20,066 bases of DNA from a virus. Under the pieces are notes generated by a model that ran no database searches, was not told the origin of the DNA, and saw nothing but the letters and a program-made list of their open reading frames with translations. Positions 14,784 to 20,066 of this stretch are shown here, one piece after another. How positions within the stretch are numbered: position 1 is the first letter of the stretch; every line of letters starts with the position of its first letter. The stretch spans positions 4,158 through 24,223 of IMG/VR virus record IMGVR_UViG_3300013772_000043. The stretch is one strand, 5' to 3'. Made by a program: the position numbers and the translations under genes.

Positions 14784-17270
14784 TTACTTCTTTCTTGTAC
14801 GCGGAACATACTGTCCGGTTGCAATGTCGTGGGTTTTGTTGGAAACTCCAAACAGACTCTTATGGTAATTCTGTGCAAGTCCCCAAGCCATCTCTGGTCC
14901 GACATATTTGGACAGGTGTCGGTGTGCACGGGTAAGGTCCCCCGGAGTCCCCCATCGTACCTTCAAAGCGCCCTTGCCGGTAGTCCAGTATGCCTGTAGC
15001 TTGGCGGCGTTCTTTAGGTCCGAAGGAGTATCTGCCGTCCCCGGAATACCTGAAGCAACGAGAATTTCTCCGAATTCTCCATACAGTCCCTTAGATGCAG
15101 AGAGTTCGCCAATTTCGGCAAGAGTAAATTCGCGCCAGTCGTAAGGAACAATATCCATACGGTTAAGTGCTCGGGCACGCTTACGGATGTGGGCCTTTAC
15201 GAATAGGTCAGGTGTTGCAGAAGATGCAACAACTGCCTGTAGGTCGTCTACACTAAGTATAGTGTATGATCCGTCAGCCATTGCGTAACCAGATGCAGCA
15301 ACTGCTTGCTCACCGGGCTGTGGTGCCTCAGCATCGGAGACGTTGGTCTGATCAGACCCCGAATCGTGGGAATCAATCTGTGATAGAACACCCTTCACCG
15401 TCTCCGGGTCCGGAAGCTCTACCACCGTAGGAGGGGTACTGCCCTGAAGAAGTGTAAGCGTGTCAGGGGAGGCAGTCCATGCCCCGTCCTTACGGATGAA
15501 TGCGGAGGGCTGGCCATTCTGCTTGACAATGGCTACAGCATCGAGTACAGCGGTCTTGTCAACACTATCAACAATGGCGAAGTACAGGGCCTCGTCTGTG
15601 GGGCCTGTAGCAGCGTCCTCAGTGGCCTGATCCTCTTCGGTGTACTCCGGGAGGTCCGTTGGCGCTCCAGCGGCTACAACAGGGGCTTCAGCGGCTGTGG
15701 AGAGCCATTCATTGATTCGAGCAGCAACGTTGGCTACGACCGGAAGCGCTACAGGTAGTCGGGCCTTCTGTACCGTAGGCTCTGGGGCACCGTCAGCAGG
15801 TGTACTGGGGTCCGTAGGTGCAGGAGCCGCAGGTGCCCCTCCGTTTGCTACAGGGGCAGAGGCAGCAGGGGCCTTGGCTGGTGCAGCAGCGGCCTTTGGC
15901 CCACCGCCCGCTCCAAACCTTCCACCGGAAGCTCTTCCCTGTGCCTTGGCATTCTGGGATCGTTCCTGTGGGGTATACTGTCCGTCACCGGCAGCGGCAA
16001 GAATAGCGTACGCACTAGCTAATTCATCATAGTCTAGCTCAGAATCAGCAAGGGTAAAGAGGTTTCGCTCTTCTGGATCTGTATCCAGAACATCAAATTC
16101 TTCTGCGCTTCCGGAATCCAGCCAGTGGGCTAGTTCGTCAGCCGTCATCTCATCAATAGGGATGATCTGTGGTTCATCCACATCTGTCATATCCATCTCA
16201 GGGATAATCGAGAATCCGTCAGAGGTCCACTGATATACTTCACCAGTCTCATAGTCTACCGCAAGTAGTTGCCGAACCATTGTGGAGCCAGCGTCCTGCC
16301 CTACGGCGAAGTATCCAAATTCGTCATCATCAAATGAATACTTAGGTAGTGTATCTTCTGCATCATCCTCAAGGATAATGTCATCACCGGATGGGTCAAC
16401 AATTTTAGAGGCCCATTTGCGGCCCTTATATCCACCACGAATATTCTCAGAAATCTCATTATCACAGAAGAATCCATGAATCCATTGAACATCAGATAGT
16501 GATACTGTAGAATCATTTGCAAGACGAGAGGCTACAGCGAAGTCAGCTTCAGGAAGCTCCGCCGATAGGCTAGCAATTGTAGACTGGATCTCATTCTTGA
16601 CTGTTTCAGGGACGCGGAAAGGGCGTTCGCCCCCTACTACAGCGATAGATGCGGCCACGGCACCACCAGCAGGGCCAGCAGGTGCGGACGCGGCAGGGCC
16701 ACCGGTTTGGTCGGCAGAAACCATAGCATCAAAGCTATCTGCACCGCTGGCATCATACTTACCTAGGCTTCGCCCACCGGGAGCATAAAGCTGGAACATG
16801 ACCGGGTTCCCGCCAGTCTTGTGCTCTGGGTCCTTAAGGATTGCGGAGAGTGCGTAACCGTCCGCACGCTGGATGGTAGCCTGTCCAGTGGTGTCTAGAG
16901 CCTTCTGGAATGCTGGAGTCTTGAGGGCATTAGCGAAGTTATTTCCGGGATCGTTGATCTTACTTCCGTCAGGGGGCAACGTTGCCTTGGAAGCAATGAC
17001 ACGGATGGCTGAGGGGTCAACGATCTGCTTCGTCGTGGTGCCATCAAGATTCTTTGTATCAACGTAAGCCTTACCGTCGAATACGCTTGTTACAACACCA
17101 GACTGATCAACACCGTTCACACGAAAACTGACGTTGGCTCCCTGAGAGATCCAGCGCCCGAAACGGTCACGAAGTTGATTCATTGCCTTGGTACTGCGCC
17201 AGTGCTCGTCGTTGGCAAATGGCTCGCCATCCATGGACAGGTCAGTGGCGGACGGTGTATTTTCGGACAT
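14784..17270 (-). CDS. Mosaic head morphogenesis protein, 828 residues
   Basis: I recognise modules but not a single named family. Residues 30-95 (RDRFGRWISQGANVSFRVNGVDQSGVV) look like a small SH3-like barrel. Residues 210-425 are acidic and unassigned. YTPQERSQNAKAQGRASGGRFG at 432-453 is a motif often seen in phage head proteins. Residues 455-500 are an Ala/Pro linker. Residues 662-711 (YAMADGSYTILSVDDLQAVV to HIRKRARALNRMDIVPYDW) match the DGSYPI / HI-RA-AL domain of capsid or protease proteins. Residues 759-800 (QAYWTTGKGALKVRWGTPGDLTRAHRHLSKYVGPEMAWGL, in two parts) are a conserved actinophage C-terminal domain. The context suggests a minor capsid or assembly factor. The ATG at 17270 follows a purine-rich AGTAGG. 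A promoter candidate and hairpin lie upstream. Confidence 0.75.
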   Translation of the reverse strand: MSENTPSATDLSMDGEPFANDEHWRSTKAMNQLRDRFGRWISQGANVSFRVNGVDQSGVVTSVFDGKAYVDTKNLDGTTTKQIVDPSAIRVIASKATLPPDGSKINDPGNNFANALKTPAFQKALDTTGQATIQRADGYALSAILKDPEHKTGGNPVMFQLYAPGGRSLGKYDASGADSFDAMVSADQTGGPAASAPAGPAGGAVAASIAVVGGERPFRVPETVKNEIQSTIASLSAELPEADFAVASRLANDSTVSLSDVQWIHGFFCDNEISENIRGGYKGRKWASKIVDPSGDDIILEDDAEDTLPKYSFDDDEFGYFAVGQDAGSTMVRQLLAVDYETGEVYQWTSDGFSIIPEMDMTDVDEPQIIPIDEMTADELAHWLDSGSAEEFDVLDTDPEERNLFTLADSELDYDELASAYAILAAAGDGQYTPQERSQNAKAQGRASGGRFGAGGGPKAAAAPAKAPAASAPVANGGAPAAPAPTDPSTPADGAPEPTVQKARLPVALPVVANVAARINEWLSTAAEAPVVAAGAPTDLPEYTEEDQATEDAATGPTDEALYFAIVDSVDKTAVLDAVAIVKQNGQPSAFIRKDGAWTASPDTLTLLQGSTPPTVVELPDPETVKGVLSQIDSHDSGSDQTNVSDAEAPQPGEQAVAASGYAMADGSYTILSVDDLQAVVASSATPDLFVKAHIRKRARALNRMDIVPYDWREFTLAEIGELSASKGLYGEFGEILVASGIPGTADTPSDLKNAAKLQAYWTTGKGALKVRWGTPGDLTRAHRHLSKYVGPEMAWGLAQNYHKSLFGVSNKTHDIATGQYVPRTRKK

Positions 17271-17306
17271 CAGACCTACTTTAAGCTGTTATTATCGGTT
17301 AAAGTA

Positions 17307-17315
17307 AGTATACCA
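17307..17315 (-). promoter_or_regulatory. Extended -10 promoter candidate before the 828-residue gene
   Basis: The minus strand reads TGGTATACT: extended TG with a five-of-six match to TATAAT. It begins 2 nt after a hairpin (17318-17348), the same order as before the capsid gene, and would leave a leader of about 30 nt. A GATAAT at 17296-17291 is an alternative -10 but lacks a good -35 partner. Confidence 0.4.
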
Positions 17316-17317
17316 CA

Positions 17318-17348
17318 ACGGACGACACGTATTTCTCGTGCCGTCCGT
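17318..17348 (-). terminator. Hairpin after the acidic unknown gene, possible weak terminator
   Basis: In the minus-strand RNA two 12-nt arms pair with one G-U wobble (ACGGACGGCACG and CGTGTCGTCCGT) around a 7-nt loop. It starts 10 nt after the stop of the 183-residue gene. The stem is GC-rich, but the bases after it (TGTGGTATAC) are not a T-run, so termination may be partial or it may serve RNA processing. Confidence 0.5.
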
Positions 17349-17358
17349 GTGTCAATTA

Positions 17359-17910
17359 CTACGCTTGGTCTAGCAGTACTTCTTTGAAATCAGAGACCAA
17401 GAGTTCTTGGCCTTCCTTTTCGTCCCAGATAGCTGTAGCGTCTCCTACGACTTCCAGAAGATCTGCATCGTCAAGTGCTGGAAGATCGTCATCCGGAGAG
17501 ATGGCGATCCACTCCCCCCGATGCCTGTAGCTCTGAAGCCCTGCATCGAGGTCAGTCTTGAGAAGCATCTGGACAATGGCCCCATTAACTGCAAGCTCAA
17601 ACTCTTCTGTCTCAGATACCTTGTCCATCAGGGCTGTTACATCCGGCTCAGGTTGATCCTGCCCCAGAGCGGCAAGTTGGTCAAGGATGGGCTGGGCACG
17701 GTCCTGATAGACCTGCTCCTGCTCGAAGGTAGGGTTGGCGTCCGTGTAGAGTTCCTGATAGTCGGTGATCCCAAGGTCAGGGTGGTGCGGTTCATCCGTT
17801 TCAGGTTTGAAAGCAACCTTATCGGACATCTCCGCACGCCACTCATCATGTATCGCGCCTAGCTCCTCAAGGAGCATATTTCGTTTCTGAATGTTATCCA
17901 TTGCAGGCAT
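17359..17910 (-). CDS. Acidic hypothetical protein, 183 residues
   Basis: I do not recognise this protein. It starts MPAMDNIQKRNMLLEELGAIHDEW and is rich in Asp and Glu throughout, with predicted helices at 5-30, 78-100 and 108-135, and a short aromatic stretch (SYRHRGEWIAISPDDDLPALDD) near 140. There is no signal peptide, membrane segment or catalytic motif that I can name. The ATG at 17910 has AAAGGA 6-7 nt upstream, better than the ATG three codons later. It starts 24 nt after the GNAT-like protein and ends before a hairpin, so it probably belongs to the same transcript. A head assembly helper is possible from position alone. Confidence 0.65.
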   Translation of the reverse strand: MPAMDNIQKRNMLLEELGAIHDEWRAEMSDKVAFKPETDEPHHPDLGITDYQELYTDANPTFEQEQVYQDRAQPILDQLAALGQDQPEPDVTALMDKVSETEEFELAVNGAIVQMLLKTDLDAGLQSYRHRGEWIAISPDDDLPALDDADLLEVVGDATAIWDEKEGQELLVSDFKEVLLDQA

Positions 17911-17934
17911 TTTGAATCCTTTCGTCGTCGGGGA

Positions 17935-20066
17935 CTAGACTGCCCCCGCTGGGGCAACTGCTGTATCTACTGTAGCAGAAGGTGCCGCAGAATTCAACAT
18001 GAAGTCTCCGTACCAGTGAGTGTGCTTCAGCATTTCCTTGCCGAACCATTTCACATCAGGTCCGGTATCGCCTGAAGTCGGGCGACCGATGTTGGAGAAC
18101 GCTACTGCTGGCGGATGAGTTCCGTTCAGGAAAGCCTCGGCAGTAGCCTTCGCCCTCAGTTCCTTGAACTGACGAATGCCGTCTGCCCATTCTGCTTCCC
18201 TGCCTCGTGGTGCCCTGCCCCATGCACCGTCCCATGCGGTCATAGCAGACGCCATGTAGTGGGCGGATCTGAAGTCAAACCCGCCACGTGCCCACGCATA
18301 GCTACCGATTGAGATATCAGCGTGGACCGTGATACGGTCAAGCCCCATCTGGCGGTACATCTGCTTGGATGCCTTCAGGAACGCGGCGGAAATGCCAGAA
18401 CCCTGCACATCCGAAGCAAGATCCCAGTACGCGTGCTCGACACTAGACACTCTCTTACCTGTTCGGCTGTCCGTTGTAATACTAAAGCGTCGTTGAGCGG
18501 GTCCAAGTTCTCGGCCTCCTTGGAAGAACTGAACATAGGTTGTCATGCTTCCAGATTCGAAGGAGATATCGCCTCGTAGCTCGGCTCTGAAGCCTGCTGG
18601 TAGTTCGGTATTCAGGTTCTCAATGAACCTAGCATATCCAGCACGTACAGCCTGCTTTTGGGCGTTGGTGAGTGCGCCGAAGCTACCACCATTTTCCAAG
18701 AATGCGCCCAAGCTCTGGCCTCCGGGAAGATTCAGATCCTCAGCGTACATGCCTACGTTATTGCCGAAGCGGTTGTCCTTAGGGGCTACCGTAGATGTAC
18801 CCATTAGCTCTTGGAATACCTTAACAGTATCATCAGTCACGAACCTACCAGTCGGCTGTCCGTCTTTGATCATTTCCCACTTATCAGGACCGACGCGCTT
18901 CATACCGGATGTAGATCCTTCGGCGCTCGGCAGGAGCGTCCCCACTGGGAGCTTATCGTGGATAGCCGCTACCGGTGTCGAAGGTGCAGCCGGTGCCTCC
19001 TGAGGCATAGTTGCGACTGGAGCGTGAGTGCCGTATGAGAGGCTCAATCTCCAAGCGAGGTCGGCATCGTTGTAGTACTCTTCCGGATTTTCTGCTGAAG
19101 ACCAAACATCTGCCTCCCTACGGATGAACGTTGTATTGTTTCGTCCACCAGTAACAGTAGCTCCCTCAGGCAGCGAAGTCAACTGCTTCTCAAGCTCATT
19201 ACCGTCACGAGACATCGGCCCACCCTTGAATACAGCTTTCGCGTCAGGGGCCGGGGCAATATCAGGGACATTAAAGCCCTGAACAAAGTAGTTACCGGTG
19301 TACGGGTTGTTCTCTAGCTTGGAAGCGAACTCAGCGAGATGGTACTTGAAACTACCTGTTGCCGTATCAGCCCATAGTGTGTCGCTGATCTTAGTGTAGC
19401 TCTCGCCTTCACTGCTGGTAACAATCGTACCGATTGGTGCCTCTTCAGCCACACGCTGCCTTGACCCAATATCCTGCGGAATCGGGCGCGGAGTCGGTGG
19501 AGTAACTACACCCGGCTCATGAATACTACCTGCCCAAGAGACATCAGCGGATGAGTTTTCTTCGCCATTGAGGTCCCAAGAATCGGACCCGACTTTTTCG
19601 TAAGTGTATCCACGTACGTTGATGACAGACCCAACAGGGAGCGCCTTAATCGCTGCCTCACGTTCGGCCCGACCGGTAGGCAGGGTTCCTTTCGGAGGAG
19701 CAACAACAGTGTCAGGGTGTGTAAGCCCATACGGGCCGGAAATATCAGCCCTCCCAGCAAAGTACGACAGGTCAGCAGGCGTAAAGTGCTCTCCGAGATG
19801 GTTAGTCCATTCGCGATCACCAGTCTTGGTGAAGACCTTGCCTCCCGTGCTTGTCATCTTAGAGCCGATAGGTGCCTGACGGAACGCAGCCATCCTATCA
19901 GTGACGCTTAGCCCAGTGATGTTGACACCTTCTACCGATGGGGTAGTTGGTGTGTCAGATAGGGTTACAGGCGGGAGAACCGTAGGGCCAGCCGGTGCAG
20001 GGGTTGCCGCAGGCTGGTCAGGTGTAGGTGTAGGTGTAGGTGTAGGTGTAGGTGTAGGTGTAGGTG
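17935..20066 (-). CDS. Large repeat protein with C-terminal GNAT-like domain (5' end outside window)
   Basis: The frame is open to the window edge, giving 709 visible residues; the ATG at 19893 has no ribosome site, so I treat it as internal. Numbering from that Met, an upstream Pro-Thr repeat and Pro-rich linker lead into five diverged repeats at about 6-45, 84-121, 151-190, 240-283 and 314-360, each with a pattern like P-x-G-(ST)-(IVK), a (FY)-x-(KR) strand and a W. Residues 405-480 form a mixed domain. Residues 480-541 look like a GNAT fold: VQGSGIS (496-502) resembles the acetyl-CoA-binding Q-x-x-G-x-G loop, followed by a helix, GLDRITVHAD and YAWARGGFDF. Whether it binds acetyl-CoA is unknown. 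It precedes the head genes and may be a virion or assembly protein. Function is not established. Confidence 0.75.
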   Translation of the reverse strand, partial: PTPTPTPTPTPTPTPDQPAATPAPAGPTVLPPVTLSDTPTTPSVEGVNITGLSVTDRMAAFRQAPIGSKMTSTGGKVFTKTGDREWTNHLGEHFTPADLSYFAGRADISGPYGLTHPDTVVAPPKGTLPTGRAEREAAIKALPVGSVINVRGYTYEKVGSDSWDLNGEENSSADVSWAGSIHEPGVVTPPTPRPIPQDIGSRQRVAEEAPIGTIVTSSEGESYTKISDTLWADTATGSFKYHLAEFASKLENNPYTGNYFVQGFNVPDIAPAPDAKAVFKGGPMSRDGNELEKQLTSLPEGATVTGGRNNTTFIRREADVWSSAENPEEYYNDADLAWRLSLSYGTHAPVATMPQEAPAAPSTPVAAIHDKLPVGTLLPSAEGSTSGMKRVGPDKWEMIKDGQPTGRFVTDDTVKVFQELMGTSTVAPKDNRFGNNVGMYAEDLNLPGGQSLGAFLENGGSFGALTNAQKQAVRAGYARFIENLNTELPAGFRAELRGDISFESGSMTTYVQFFQGGRELGPAQRRFSITTDSRTGKRVSSVEHAYWDLASDVQGSGISAAFLKASKQMYRQMGLDRITVHADISIGSYAWARGGFDFRSAHYMASAMTAWDGAWGRAPRGREAEWADGIRQFKELRAKATAEAFLNGTHPPAVAFSNIGRPTSGDTGPDVKWFGKEMLKHTHWYGDFMLNSAAPSATVDTAVAPAGAV
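20021..20066 (-). repeat. Hexanucleotide tandem repeat encoding Pro-Thr
   Basis: The plus strand reads GGTGTA repeated seven times plus four bases, running to the window edge, so the full length is unknown. On the coding strand it gives alternating CCT and ACA codons, a Pro-Thr linker. Hexamer gain or loss keeps the reading frame, so the linker can vary in length by slippage. Confidence 0.9.

Noticed and set aside
18271-18456. GNAT-like segment considered as a separate acetyltransferase gene
   Set aside because: It is in frame with the long repeat protein and there is no start codon with a ribosome site before it.

Overview
The window looks like part of the late (virion structure) operon of a long-tailed siphovirus that infects an actinobacterium. 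All supported genes lie on the minus strand, so the map reads from high to low coordinates. The evidence is the gene order (head proteins, capsid protease, major capsid protein, tail tube, neck genes, frameshifted tail assembly chaperones, a very long tape measure gene, distal tail protein, minor tail protein) and the protein styles, which match families I recall from Streptomyces and related actinobacteriophages. Base composition looks near half GC by eye, lower than a typical Streptomyces host. Large siphoviruses of that kind are known on Streptomyces, but the host cannot be fixed from this window. No integrase, transposase, tRNA, rRNA or CRISPR array is visible. No stretch over 300 bases lacks a gene.

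Head region (20066 to 10026). The window opens inside a large protein with a Pro-Thr hexamer repeat, five diverged repeats of about 40 residues and a C-terminal GNAT-like segment. Next come an acidic unknown protein, an 828-residue mosaic head protein, a two-part capsid maturation protease, a major capsid protein whose N-terminal scaffold-like arm carries recently duplicated Glu/Pro repeats, and a second protein that resembles an HK97-fold capsid subunit.

Tail tube and neck (10010 to 7358). The major tail protein lies directly behind the capsid genes and is followed by a terminator-like hairpin and a promoter candidate. Four neck genes follow: head-to-tail adaptor, a small conserved protein, a tail-terminator-like protein and an HK97 gp10-like protein.

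Tail assembly (7337 to 1). The tail assembly chaperone and its -1 frame extension are separated by a stop codon that sits in the loop of a perfect 10-bp hairpin, with a perfect 12-bp hairpin just beyond. A tape measure protein of about 1831 residues follows (tail of very roughly 275 nm by the usual 0.15 nm per residue rule), then a Dit-like distal tail protein and the start of a minor tail protein.

Regulation. Four places carry an extended -10 motif (TGN plus a TATAAT-like hexamer) on the coding strand: before the 828-residue gene, the capsid gene, the adaptor gene and the minor tail gene. In the first three a hairpin lies just upstream of it. This suggests the operon is cut into segments with internal ends and restarts, so that capsid, neck and tail-tip genes can be made in different amounts. 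Family assignments come from memory of protein families; no database search was run.
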